A stretch of 64,000 bases of DNA from Protula sp. h YS-2021 (GCA_949752745.1 OX457028.1:7458922-7522921), one strand, 5' to 3'; counted from the first letter of the stretch, positions 10,997 to 23,729 are shown. The notes: generated by a model from the sequence alone, not told the origin. A program made the numbers and translations.

Positions 10997-11585
10997 TTCG
11001 GGAACTGCTGTCACGGGGAACTCCTGTCACGCAGCACAAACGGGAACTGCTGTCACGGGGAACTCCTGTCACGCAGTCCCAAAGGGAACTGCTGTCACGG
11101 GGAAGTCCTGTCACGCAGCACAAACGGGAACTGCTGTCACGGGGAACTCCTGTCACGCAGTCCCAAAGGGAACTGCTGTCACGAGGAAGTCCTGTCACGC
11201 AGCACCAACGGGAACTGCTGTCACGGGGAACTCCTGTCACGCAGTCCCAAAGGGAACTGCTGTCACGGGGAAGTCCTGTCACGCAGCACCAACGGGAACT
11301 GCTGTCACGGGGAACTCCTGTCACTCAGCACCAACAATAACTGCTGTCATGGGGAACTCCTGTCACGCAGCACCAACGGGAACTGCTGTCACGGGGAGCT
11401 CCTGTCACTCAGCACCAACAATAACTGCTGTCATGGGGAACTCCTGTCACGCAGCACCAACGGGAACTGCTGTCACGGGGAACTCCTGTCACTCAGCACC
11501 AACAATAACTGCTGTCATGGGGAACTCCTGTCACGCAGCACCAACGGGAACTGCTGTCACGGGGAACTCCTGTCACGCAGCACTG
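10997..11585. repeat. 42-bp minisatellite (about 14 copies)
   Basis: The unit begins GGGAACTGCTGTCACGGGGA and continues ACTCCTGTCACGCAGCACCA. Adjacent units differ in their last third (CACAAAC, TCCCAAA, CACCAAC, CAACAAT), producing 84-bp and longer super-units. The period is 14 codons, so Cys/His/Gly-rich frames stay open by construction. Confidence 0.96.
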
Positions 11586-11599
11586 GCATAGGCAAATTT

Positions 11600-11775
11600 A
11601 ACCTATAGTGCCATATTTTGCCCGCAAAATTTCCACTGTTAACGCATGTGGGTCTGAAATTCCCCCCGTTAACGCATGTTGGTCTGAAATTTCCCGATAT
11701 TAACGCGTGTGGGTCTGAAAATTCCCGCTGTTTACGCATGTGGGTCTGAAAATTCCCGCTGATAACGCATGCCAG
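11600..11775. repeat. Minisatellite of about 30-34 bp (5 copies)
   Basis: The unit contains GTTAACGCATGTGGGTCTGA followed by AATTCCCGC. Copies differ at several positions. Confidence 0.85.
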
Positions 11776-12235
11776 TATGATTTCTCACTCAGTCGTGTTA
11801 ATGCTAGGATTGACTTGTGATTTCAGTTTTTTGTTGTGCTCAAACAAGATAGACATTTCACCAAAGGAATAATACATTTTATTGTCAATCAATAAAGTGT
11901 TTGATTGATAATGCATCGATGCTTTTCTTGAAAAAGTCAATCATTGGAGTATTAATCAAGAGATTGTTAAGCTATCTCATTCAGTTCAATTGGTGATTCT
12001 CGAACGAAAAAAAAAAAACAAAGTGACATTGTCTTCGTCATCATAAAAAAAAATATTCAAGAAAAGGTGAATTTCTTGTTATAAATAGCGACATGGATAT
12101 TTTGGTTGAGAATGGAATGGAGAAGAAGAAGAGGAATGCGAGCCTCGTTGCCAGATACCTGAACGCCTGTAAATTCGGCAATCCGGTAGGGGCTTCTTCT
12201 TGTTTTACTGGTCACAGTTCAATATTGGCACATGG
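11776..12235. other. Spacer, no gene recognised
   Basis: A/T-rich with A-runs near 12008 and 12045. Nothing recognisable. Confidence 0.35.
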
Positions 12236-12239
12236 ATGA

Positions 12240-12375
12240 TTCCATCCCCCGACAGTCCCCCCCCCCACCAATTTCAAACAAACCGGGGGTACCAATCCCC
12301 GGGGGAGGGGGAATAGTCCTACGGAGGGAATTATCCCGGGCGGGGGGTTGTCGGGGGAGGGGGGGGGTTGTCCTA
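12240..12375. repeat. C-rich / G-rich fold-back
   Basis: CCCCCGACA near 12248 pairs with TGTCGGGGG near 12349, and the arms extend into C-runs on the left and G-runs on the right. The strand could form a long hairpin, and the G-runs could form G-quadruplexes. Confidence 0.6.
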
Positions 12376-13205
12376 GACCCGTATTAACGGTGGTCACTTC
12401 AGATCAGCTTGTTACTGACCGATACTTGGCACTATTTTCCCACCGATTTATAACTCAAAAGGATGTTCTGATCCCTATATCATGTCGTTACTGTTTTTAG
12501 CGCGGCTATTTTTAATCGGCTATTTTAATGACTAGTATTATGACTGTATACTGCGCGAGTCTTTAGATTTTAGACAGATTAAACGTGTAATCTAGCAGAA
12601 CATGATCATTTTGTGACGAAATTGTCGTGTGCTGAACCCCAAAAGCCTTGTAGAACTTGCCACTTCCAAAAAGTGAAAAAAAGAACTCATAGCTAGTCGA
12701 TAGCAATTTCGTCGGACTAAATTAGTTCTGAATCCGCTTTTGTAATTCAGTAAAGGTGAATTTTCTGAATTATAGCACACTCAGGGTTGTTATTGATAAT
12801 GATGAAAAAAAAATAAAAAAAACCCCAATCCATAAGTGGCCATTGCCTCCTTGGGATGCAAGTCTGGGCCTTGGAGTTTGATGGAAGAGGATTCCACAAT
12901 GAGGTTACGCGGAACTGCACCGTTTGTGTGTTCCATAAATGGCCATGCCCGCAATCGATTTATCTGCATGCAAAGCTGCCACCTGCCGCATGGTTGGAAC
13001 TAACTTGGATGAGTGCATTATCAAACGATTTTCCAGCATCATAAAATTAACGGTATACTAACGCGGCAGGTAGTGCTCAACGGTATAATAACGCGCCGTG
13101 TAGTGCTCAGCGGTATAATAGTGCACAGAAAAAAATCCGTCATATTCTTTTTAACTTTGTCGGACTGGGTTAATCGTATCACTATAGGGGGCTGAATGTA
13201 TGTGC
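12376..13205. other. Spacer with a small 35-bp repeat
   Basis: GGTATAATAACGCG-type units with TAGTGCTCA(A/G)C recur three times at about 13050-13125. The rest shows no gene. Confidence 0.4.
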
Positions 13206-13209
13206 GTAT

Positions 13210-13725
13210 GTTAAACCATTTCTTTAAAATGCTACTTCTCCTACAGTTTTGCTCCAATCGTTTTGATATTATGCAGGAATGTTCCCTGGGTGGTCCCCCA
13301 CCTGGCTGTTACTTTTTTGACGATTGACGAAAAACTGACAAAATGGCGATACTTTTTGTGCCCGTTTTGACCCATTTTTAAACTGCTACTCCTCCAACAG
13401 TTTTTACTCCAATCGTTTAGATGTTACGCAGGGATGTTCCCCAGGTATTCGCCTACCAGGCTCTTATTTTTTTTCGAGGTTCGCCAAAAACTGCCGAAAT
13501 GGCGGAACTTTGAAGTTTGGCAAAAACTGGAATAAATGGTAGTAAATAACTGAATTGTCAAACCATTCATTTCTCTCAGTCTTTTTCAAATAGTTATAAA
13601 ATTTTAATCGAAAGTTTCTTAGGTGCTTTTCTGCCTGGACTTTGCTTTTTTTCGCAAATGACAAAAAATGGTGGAATTTTAAAAATTTTGTAAAATTGTG
13701 TAAATGTCAGTAAATACGTGAATCG
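13210..13725. repeat. Diverged tandem repeat, unit about 170 bp (3 copies)
   Basis: Copies start near 13215, 13375 and about 13550 and share CTCCAATCGTTTWGAT, GCAGGRATGTTCCC and AAAACTGMCRAAATGGCG blocks. Each copy is eroded. This looks like an old dispersed repeat family. Confidence 0.65.
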
Positions 13726-14079
13726 TCAAAAAAGCCCCAACCTCTCCAACATCCCTTTTCGGGTAGCTTCCACTCGGGAAAACTCGTTTTTGTGTATTAA
13801 AATTATGAAAAAGTTACGTTGAGAAACAAAGTCCTTCGTTTTTTTGCCTAGTAGTATTCATTTCAGAGTTTTTCTCTCTTTCTTTGTTTGGTAACTCGGC
13901 TGGGTCATGTCCTTGGACATGCTTGTTCTTATTCTTGAAAATAAAATCTTCATTTTAAGACAACTGCATGTGATACAGAGACATGAGACTTGGAAGTAAA
14001 AACGACATGTATGCCGCGAATAATGATACACTGATGTTTTGATAGTGTCTTAAACCCAGATGTACTACATTGTGTACTG

Positions 14080-14150
14080 TGGGACCGCCCTGTCAGTTTT
14101 TGGACAGTCTGTCATTCCCACTTGCAAACTTCGTTTGCAAATGGGAATAA
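14080..14150. repeat. Hairpin-forming inverted repeat left of the satellite
   Basis: ATTCCCACTTGCAAAC (14114-14129) and GTTTGCAAATGGGAAT (14133-14148) are inverted with one mismatch and a 3-nt loop. A smaller inverted pair, CTGTC...GACAG, lies just before it. Confidence 0.75.
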
Positions 14151-14224
14151 GTTTGTAGTTTTTCTCGAAATTTCTGCCCTTTTTTTTTCCTTTTTTTTTC
14201 TCTTTTTTTTTTTTTCCGTCACGG

Positions 14225-14602
14225 AGGTTTCCAGAAACTCCTCCTACGCTATTTGACGTAAGACGATGAAATTTGGCACAGTGATAGAGGGTGACGAGAT
14301 GTCGTCAAATCCGCAAAATTTTTTGACCTTTGACCAAAGTTTTTCTGACCTCAAAGTGGTTTCCAGAAAACTCCTCCTACAGGGTTCGTCGTAAAAAGAC
14401 GGCATGTGGCAGAGACATAGAGGGTAATGAGTTGTCGTCAAATCCGTAAAATTTTTGACCTTGCACCTCAGAGGTCAAGGTCAAATTGAGGTCAAAATAT
14501 TTTTGGAAACACCTATTACTCACGAAAAGTAGCCATAAAGGTGCTCAAATCCCACTGTGAATGCATAAAACGTACCCAGTAAAGGGTAAACTTTCATCAC
14601 TA
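14225..14602. repeat. Diverged repeat block leading into the satellite
   Basis: Two copies about 120 bp apart share TTTCCAGAAA(A)CTCCTCCTAC, ATAGAGGGT(G/A)A, and GTCGTCAAATCC, then GACCTTTGACC-type motifs. These appear to be degenerate relatives at the edge of the satellite array. Confidence 0.65.
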
Positions 14603-17600
14603 ACCTTGACCTTGAGGGTCAAGGTCAAAGGTCACGTGATTTCACGCGTCCTTAACGACAGGCCGACTCATCTCGACAACGGTTAGAGATAGAGCGATTT
14701 TGAGCTCATTTTCGACCCTTTGGGCCTAAACAACGTTACATAAGAGGTACCTCGGTGACCTTGACCTTCTGGGTCACGGTCAAGGTCAAAAACCGGAAGT
14801 TGACTATTATCTCGATAACGGTTAGAGATAGAGCGATTTTGAGCTCATTTTCGACCCTTTGGGCCTAAACAACGTTACATAAGAGGTACCTCGGTGACCT
14901 TGACCTTCTGGGTCACGGTCAAGGTCAAAAACCGGAAGTTGACTATTATCTCGATAACGGTTAGAGATAGAGCGATTTTGAGCTCATTTTCGACCCTTTG
15001 GGCCTAAACAACGTTACATAAGAGGTACCTCGGTGACCTTGACCTTCTGGGTCACGGTCAAGGTCAAAAACCGGAAGTTGACTATTATCTCGATAAAGGT
15101 TAGAGATAGAGCGATTTTGAGCTCATTTTCGACCCTTTGGGCCTAAACAACGTTACATAAGAGGTATCTCGGTGACCTTGACCTTCTGGGTCACGGTCAA
15201 GGTCAAAAACCGGAAGTTGACTATTATCTCGAAAACGGTTAGAGATAGAGTGATTCTGAGCTCATTTTCGACCCTTTGGGCCTAAACAACGTTACATAAG
15301 AGGTACCTCGGTGACCTTGACCTTCTGGGCCACTGACAAGGTCAAAAACCGGAAGTTGACTATTATCTCGAAAACGGTTAGAGATAGAGCGATTTTGAGC
15401 TCATTTTCGACCCTTTGGGCCTAAACAACGTTACATAAGAGGTACCTCGGTGACCTTGACCTTCTGGGTCACGGTCAAGGTCAAAAACCGGAAGTTGACT
15501 ATTGTCTCGATAACGGTTAGAGATAGAGCGATTTTGAGCTCATTTTCGACCCTTTGGGCCTAAACAACGTTACATAAGAGGTACCTCGGTGACCTTGACC
15601 TTCTGGGTCACGGTCAAGGTCAAAAAGCGGAAGTTGACTATTATCTCGAAAACGGTTAGAGATAGAGCGATTTTGAGCTCATTTTCGACCCTTTTGGCCT
15701 AAACAACGTTACATAAGAGGTACCTCGGTGACCTTGACCTTCTGGGTCACGGTCAAGGTCAAAAAGCGGAAGTTGACTATTATCTCGATAACGGTTAGAG
15801 ATAGAGCGATTTTGAGCTCATTTTCGACCCTTTGGGCCTGAACAACGTTACATAAGAGGTACCTCGGTGACCTTGACCTTCTGGGTCACGGTCAAGGTCA
15901 AAAACCGGAAGTTGACTATTATCTCGAAAACGGTTAGAGATAGAGTGATTCTGAGCTCATTTTCGACCCTTTGGGCCTAAACAACGTTACATAAGAGGTA
16001 CCTCGGTGACCTTGACCTTCTGGGCCACGGACAAGGTCAAAAACCGGAAGTTGACTATTATCTCGAAAACGGTTAGAGATAGAGCGATTTTGAGCTCATT
16101 TTCGACCCTTTGGGCCTAAACAACGTTACATAAGAGGTACTTCGGTGACCTTGACCTCCTGAGTCACGGTCAAAAACCGGAAGTTGGCTATTATCTCGAA
16201 AACGGTTAGAGATAGAGCGATTTTGAGCTCATTTTCGACCCTTTGGGCCTAAACAACGTTACATAAGAGGTACCTCGGTGACCTTGACCTTCTGGGTCAC
16301 GGTCAAGGTCAAAAACCGGAAGTTGACTATTATCTCGAAAACGGTTAGAGATAGAGTGATTCTGAGCTCATTTTCGACCCTTTTGGCCTAAACAACGTTA
16401 CATAAGAGGTACTTCGGTGACCTTGACCTCCTGGGTCACGGTCAAGGTCAAAAACCGGAAGTTGACTATTATCTCGAAAACGGTTAGAGATAGAGCGATT
16501 TTGAGCTCGTTTTCGACCCTTTGGGCCTAAACAACGTTACATAAGAGGTACCTCGGTGACCTTGACCTTCTGGGTCAAGGTCAAAAACCGGAAGTTGACT
16601 ATTATCTCGAAAACGGTTAGAGATAGAGCGATTTTGAGCTCATTTTCGACCCTTTGGGCCTAAACAACGTTACATAAGAGGTACCTCGGTGACCTTAACC
16701 TTCTGGGTCACGGTCAAGGTCAAAAACCGGAAGTTGACTATTATCTCGAAAACGGTTAGAGATAGAGTGATTCTGAGCTCATTTTCGACCCTTTTGGCCT
16801 AAACAACGTTACATAAGAGGTACCTCGGTGACCTTGACCTTCTGGGTCACGGTCAAGGTCAAAAACCGGAAGTTGATTATTATCTCGAAAACGGTTAGAG
16901 ATAGAGCGATTTTGAGCTCATTTTCGACCCTTTGGGCCTAAACAACGTTACATAAGAGGTACCTCGGTGACCTTGACCTTCTGGGTCACGGTCAAGGTCA
17001 AAAACCGTTGACTATTATCTCGATAACGGTTAGAGATAGAGCGATTTTGAGCTCATTTTCGACCCTTTGGGCCTAAACAACGTTACATAAGAGGTACCTC
17101 GGTGACCTTGACCTTCTGGGTCACGGTCAAGGTCAAAAACCGGAAGTTGACTATTATCTCGATAACGGTTAGAGATAGAGCGATTTTGAGCTCATTTTCG
17201 ACCCTTTGGGCCTAAACAACGTTACATAAGAGGTACCTCGGTGACCTTGACCTTCTGGGTCACGGTCAAGGTCAAAAACCGGAAGTTGACTATTATCTCG
17301 ATAAAGGTTAGAGATAGAGCGATTTTGAGCTCATTTTCGACCCTTTGGGCCTAAACAACGTTACATAAGAGGTATCTCGGTGACCTTGACCTTCTGGGTC
17401 ACGGTCAAGGTCAAAAACCGGAAGTTGACTATTATCTCGAAAACGGTTAGAGATAGAGTGATTCTGAGCTCATTTTCGACCCTTTGGACCTAAACAACGT
17501 TACATAAGAGGTACCTCGGTGACCTTGACCTTCTGGGTCACGGTCAAGCTCAAAAACCGTTGACTATTATCTCGATAACGGTTAGAGATAGAGCGATTTT

Positions 17601-20600
17601 GAGCTCATTTTCGACCCTTTTGGCCTAAACAACGTTACATAAGAGGTACCTCGGTGACCTTGACCTTCTGGGTCACGGTCAAGGTCAAAAACCGGAAGTT
17701 GACTATTATCTCGAAAACGGTTAGAGATAGAGCGATTTTGAGCTCATTTTCGACCCTTTGGGCCTAAACAACGTTACATAAGAGGTACCTCGGTGACCTT
17801 GACCTTCTGGGTCACGGTCAAGGTCAAAAACCGGAAGTTGACTATTATCTCGAAAACGGTTAGAGATAGAGTGATTCTGAGCTCATTTTCGACCCTTTGG
17901 GCCTAAACAACGTTACATAAGAGGTACCTCGGTGACCTTGACCTTCTGGGCCACGGACAAGGTCAAAAACCGGAAGTTGACTATTATCTCGAAAACGGTT
18001 AGAGATAGAGCGATTTTGAGCTCATTTTCGACCCTTTGGGCCTAAACAACGTTACATAAGAGGTACTTCGGTGACCTTGACCTCCTGAGTCACGGTCAAA
18101 AACCGGAAGTTGGCTATTATCTCGAAAACGGTTAGAGATAGAGCGATTTTGAGCTCATTTTCGACCCTTTGGGCCTAAACAACGTTACATAAGAGGTACC
18201 TCGGTGACCTTGACCTTCTGGGTCACGGTCAAGGTCAAAAACCGGAAGTTGACTATTATCTCGAAAACGGTTAGAGATAGAGTGATTCTGAGCTCATTTT
18301 CGACCCTTTTGGCCTAAACAACGTTACATAAGAGGTACTTCGGTGACCTTGACCTCCTGGGTCACGGTCAAGGTCAAAAACCGGAAGTTGACTATTATCT
18401 CGAAAACGGTTAGAGATAGAGCGATTTTGAGCTCGTTTTCGACCCTTTGGGCCTAAACAACGTTACATAAGAGGTACCTCGGTGACCTTGACCTTCTGGG
18501 TCAAGGTCAAAAACCGGAAGTTGACTATTATCTCGAAAACGGTTAGAGATAGAGCGATTTTGAGCTCATTTTCGACCCTTTGGGCCTAAACAACGTTACA
18601 TAAGAGGTACCTCGGTGACCTTAACCTTCTGGGTCACGGTCAAGGTCAAAAACCGGAAGTTGACTATTATCTCGGAAACGGTTAGAGATAGAGTGATTCT
18701 GAGCTCATTTTCGACCCTTTTGGCCTAAACAACGTTACATAAGAGGTACCTCGGTGACCTTGACCTTCTGGGTCACGGTCAAGGTCAAAAACCGGAAGTT
18801 GATTATTATCTCGAAAACGATTAGAGATAGAGCGATTTTGAGCTCGTTTTCGACCCTTTGGGCCTAAACAACGTTACATAAGAGGTACCTCGGTGACCTT
18901 GACCTTCTGGGTCACGGTCAAGGTCAAAAACCGTTGACTATTATCTCGATAACGGTTAGAGATAGAGCGATTTTGAGCTCATTTTCGACCCTTTGGGCCT
19001 AAACAACGTTACATAAGAGGTACCTCGGTGACCTTGACCTTCTGGGCCACTGACAAGGTCAAAAACCGGAAGTTGATTATTATCTCGAAAACGGTTAGAG
19101 ATAGAGCGATTTTGAGCTCGTTTTCGACCCTTTGGGCCTAAACAACGTTACATAAGAGGTACCTCGGTGACCTTGACCTTCTGGGTCACGGTCAAGGTCA
19201 AAAACCGGAAGTTGACTATTATCTCGAAAACGGTTAGAGATAGAGCGATTTTGAGCTCGTTTTCGGCCCTTTGGGCCTAAACAACGTTACATAAGAGGTA
19301 CCTCGGTGACCTTGACCTTCTGGGTCACGGTCAAGGTTAAAAACCGGAAGTTGACTATTATCTCGAAAACGGTTAGAGATAGAGCGATTTTGAGCTCGTT
19401 TTCGACCCTTTGGGCCTAAACAACGTTACATAAGAGGTACCTCGGTGACCTTGACCGTCTGGGTCACAGTCAAGGTCAAAAACCGGAAGTTGATTATTAT
19501 CTCGAAAACGGTTAGAGATAGAGCGATTTTGAGCTCGTTTTCGACCCTTTGGGCCTAAACAACGTTACATTACATAAGAGGTTTCTCGGTGACCTTGACC
19601 TTCTGGGTCACGGTCAAGGTCAAAAACCGGAAGTTGACTATTATCTCGATAACGGTTAGAGATGGAGCGATTTTGAGCTCATTTTCGACCCTTTGGCCCT
19701 AAACAACGTTACATAAGAGGTACCTCGGTGACCTTGACCTTCTGGGTCACGGTCAAGGTCAAAAACCGGAAGTTGACTATTATCTCGATAACGGTTAGAG
19801 ATAGAGCGATTTTGAGCTCATTTTCGACCCTTTTGGCCTAAACAACGTTACATAAGAGGTACCTCGGTGACCTTGACCTTCTGGGTCACGGTCAAGGTCA
19901 AAAACCGGAAGTTTACTATTATCTCGAAAACGGTTAGAGATAGAGCGATTTTGAGCTCATTTTCGACCCTTTGGGCCTAAACAACGTTACATAAGAGGTA
20001 CCTCGGTGACCTTGACCTTCTGGGTCACGGTCAAGGTCAAAAACTGGAAGTTGACTATTATCTCGATAAAGGTTAGAGATAGAGCGATTTTGAGCTCATT
20101 TTCGACCCTTTGGGCCTAAACAACGTTACATAAGAGGTATCTCGGTGACCTTGACCTTCTGGGTCACGGTCAAGGTCAAAAACCGGAAGTTGACTATTAT
20201 CTCGAAAACGGTTAGAGATAGAGTGATTCTGAGCTCATTTTCGACCCTTTGGGCCTAAACAACGTTACATAAGAGGTACCTCGGTGACCTTGACCTTCTG
20301 GGCCACTGACAAGGTCAAAAACCGGAAGTTGATTATTATCTCGAAAACGGTTAGAGATAGAGCGATTTTGAGCTCGTTTTCGACCCTTTGGGCCTAAACA
20401 ACGTTACATAAGAGGTACCTCGGTGACCTTGACCTTCTGGGTCACGGTCAAGGTCAAAAACCGGAAGTTGACTATTATCTCGAAAACGGTTAGAGATAGA
20501 GTGATTTTGAGCTCGTTTTCGACCCTTTGGGCCTAAACAACGTTACATAAGAGGTACCTCGGTGACCTTGACCTTCTGGGTCACGGTCAAGGTTAAAAAC

Positions 20601-22455
20601 CGGAAGTTGACTATTATCTCGAAAACGGTTAGAGATAGAGCGATTTTGAGCTCGTTTTCGACCCTTTGGGCCTAAACAACGTTACATAAGAGGTACCTCG
20701 GTGACCTTGACCGTCTGGGTCACAGTCAAGGTCAAAAACCGGAAGTTGATTATTATCTCGAAAACGGTTAGAGATAGAGCGATTTTGAGCTCGTTTTCGA
20801 CCCTTTGGGCCTAAACAACGTTACATTACATAAGAGGTTTCTCGGTGACCTTGACCTTCTGGGTCACGGTCAAGGTCAAAAACCGGAAGTTGACTATTAT
20901 CTCGATAACGGTTAGAGATGGAGCGATTTTGAGCTCATTTTCGACCCTTTGGCCCTAAACAACGTTACATAAGAGGTACCTCGGTGACCTTGACCTTCTG
21001 GGTCACGGTCAAGGTCAAAAACCGGAAGTTGACTATTATCTCGATAACGGTTAGAGATAGAGCGATTTTGAGCTCATTTTCGACCCTTTGGGCCTAAACA
21101 ACGTTACTTAAGAGGTACCTCGGTGACCTTGACCTTCTGGGTCACGGTCAAGGTTAAAAGCCGGAAGTTGACTATTATCTCGAAAACGGTTAGAGATAGA
21201 GCGATTTTGAGCTCGTTTTCGACCCTTTGGGCCTAAACAACGTTACATAAGAGGTACCTCGGTGACCTTGACCGTCTGGGTCACAGTCAAGGTCAAAAAC
21301 CGGAAGTTGATTATTATCTCGAAAACGGTTAGAGATAGAGCGATTTTGAGCTCGTTTTCGACCCTTTGGGCCTAAACAACGTTACATAAGAGGTATCTCG
21401 GTGACCTTGACCTTCTGGGTCACGGTCAAGGTCAAAAACCGGAAGTTGACTATTATCTCGATAACGGTTAGAGATGGAGCGATTTTGAGCTCATTTTCGA
21501 CCCTTTGGCCCTAAACAACGTTACATAAGAGGTACCTCGGTGACCTTGACCTTCTGGGTCACGGTCAAGGTCAAAAACCGGAAGTTGACTATTATCTCGA
21601 TAACGGTTAGAGATAGAGCGATTTTGAGCTCATTTTCGACCCTTTGGGCCTAAACAACGTTACATAAGAGGTACCTCGGTGACGACCGTCTGGGTCACAG
21701 TCAAGGTCAAAAACCGGAAGTTGATTATTATCTCGAAAACGGTTAGAGATAGAGCGATTTTGAGCTCGTTTTCGACCCTTTGGGCCTAAACAACGTTACA
21801 TTACATAAGAGGTATCTCGGTGACCTTGACCTTCTGGGTCACGGTCAAGGTCAAAAACCGGAAGTTGACTATTATCTCGATAACGGTTAGAGATGGAGCG
21901 ATTTTGAGCTCATTTTCGACCCTTTGGCCCTAAACAACGTTACATAAGAGGTACCTCGGTGACCTTGACCTTCTGGGTCACGGTCAAGGTCAAAAACCGG
22001 AAGTTGACTATTATCTCGATAACGGTTAGAGATAGAGCGATTTTGAGCTCATTGTCGACCCTTTGGGCCTAAACAACGTTACATAAGAGGTACCTCGGTG
22101 ACCTTGACCTCCTGGGTCACGGTCAAGGTCAAAAACCGGAAGTTGACTATTATCTCGAAAACGGTTAGAGATAGAGCGATTTTGAGCTCATTGTCGACCC
22201 TTTGGGCCTAAACAACGTTACATAAGAGGTACCTCGGTGGCCTTGACCATCTGGGTCACGGTCAAGGTCAAAAACCGGAAGTTGACTATTATCTCGAAAA
22301 CGGTTAGAGATAGAGCGGTTTTGAGTTCATTTTCGACCCCTTTGGCCTAAACAACGTTACATAACAGGTACCTTGGTGATCTTGACCTCCTCCATCATGG
22401 TCAAGGTCAGAAACTGCAAGTGGACCAGTATCTCAAAAACGGTTAGAAAACTGAA
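14603..22455. repeat. Satellite array, 139-bp monomer, about 56 copies
   Basis: GGTTAGAGAT recurs at 14681, 14820 and 14959, giving a 139-bp period that persists to about 22450. Each monomer has, in order, GGTTAGAGATAGAGCGATTT, GAGCTCATTTTCGACC, CAACGTTACATAAGAGGTAC, GGTGACCTTGACCTTCTGGG, TCACGGTCAAGGTCAAAAAC and GGAAGTTGACTATTATCTCG. Internal copies are very similar, while the first and last one or two are diverged, the usual picture of a homogenised array with decayed edges. Variant patterns repeat at 1926, 2208 and 1256 bp, so there is higher-order structure. No long reading frame. It lies about 3 kb upstream of the first PRKAR1 coding exon. Confidence 0.98.
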
Positions 22456-22640
22456 TTTGATTTTTTTGTGCCCAAATGAGGTTACATTATATTCACTTCG
22501 ATGGCCTCATTCAAGATAATAATCCGGAAGCTGACAATTATTTTGAAACACTGAAAAATGTGTCTTTGACCAAATATGTTGTGTCTCTGCCCTTGCAAGT
22601 GGGTACTATTTCGCTACGTGTAGCGAAATTCGGTCTAGTT
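22456..22640 (+). mobile_element. Possible Helitron-like 3' terminus after the satellite
   Basis: A perfect palindrome has arms ATTTCGCTAC (22608-22617) and GTAGCGAAAT (22620-22629). It is followed after 5 nt by CTAG (22635-22638) and then T. Helitrons typically end in a short hairpin and CTRR with insertion before T. The matching 5' TC end was not identified, so this is tentative. Confidence 0.4.
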
Positions 22641-23205
22641 TTTAGATGCAGTGTTAAAATCTGGATTTAGCGTCTTCAAAAGCGACTCCGTGAGTGACAT
22701 AGTGTCCGTTATAAGAGTTCTTGTCCCAGCTTGGTTGCAGAGAGAAGAAAAAACAAAAAACAAACCCGGATGTTCATTAAGTGTTGTTCGATTTTTATTA
22801 CTTCAGCATATTTGTTGTTCAATAAAGTGACATAAAACAAACATTGACTTATGGGTTTCTGTAGGCAAAGCAATAAATGCAAAGCAACACGAAAGAACAA
22901 GAGCTTGTATGGCAAAGAACGGTAAGAGCAGGGAAATAGTGGCGACGTAGAGTGATAAATAAACTCATAAAAGATCCTAAAGACCGGTATTCTAATTGTC
23001 CAGGTACAATGAACATTTCATCTGTAGAAGGTGACTGTTCTAGGGGAAAATGAAATTGGCAGTGAAGGCCCGAAGCTTTGAAGAGAAACAAATACGTGTG
23101 GTATAAGTGGGTATTTTAAAGCCTTACAGAGGTCTTGCGTAACGTCCCAACAATTAAATACCATTGTTATAAGCGGGATGTCGTTGCGCCGGGTGGTGGT
23201 AGACA
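22641..23205. other. Spacer, no gene recognised
   Basis: Ordinary sequence. No frame resembling a known protein. Confidence 0.35.
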
Positions 23206-23209
23206 TATG

Positions 23210-23405
23210 CACGTGTTTTCCCATGCCAGTGGACAGAGTCGTGTTTTCCTTCTTTCTTGAGGCACTTTGGCTATTTCGTGTGTTCGATGCCAGTGGACAT
23301 AGGCTCGTGTGTTCCTGTACCTCAGGAACATTGGCTATTTCGTGTGTTCGATGCCAGTGGACATAGGCTCGTGTGTTCCTGTACCCTTGAGCGTTGCCCA
23401 TTTCC
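23210..23405. repeat. Tandem repeat of about 64 bp (3 copies)
   Basis: The unit contains GATGCCAGTGGACATAGGCT, CGTGTGTTCCTGTAC and GGCTATTTCGTGTGTTC. The last two copies are almost identical and the first is diverged. Confidence 0.85.
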
Positions 23406-23424
23406 TGTATACATCAAGTACGCA

Positions 23425-23635
23425 CGCATAGAGGGGCTGGGGTAGGGTGCTTAGGCATAGAGGAGCTGGGGTTAGGTGCTTAGGTATAGAGGAGCTGGAG
23501 TAGGGTGCTTAGCATAGAGGAGCTGGGGTAGGGTGCTTAGGCATGGAGGAGCTGAGTAGGGTGCTTAAGCATGGAGGAGTTGGGGTAGGGTGCTTAGGCA
23601 TGGAGGAGCTGAGTAGGGTGCTATGGATATGGAGG
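23425..23635. repeat. Minisatellite of about 28-30 bp (8 copies)
   Basis: The unit is GCATAGAGGAGCTGGGGTAG followed by GGTGCTTAG, with small substitutions and deletions. Confidence 0.9.
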
Positions 23636-23729
23636 CCGCCAAATTAGCCCTGCAAGGTAGGAAATTTGTGGTTTTAAAAAACCTGAAAAAACACCTGGGA
23701 ATGGAAATTGCCGAAGGCATGTGAACCCT

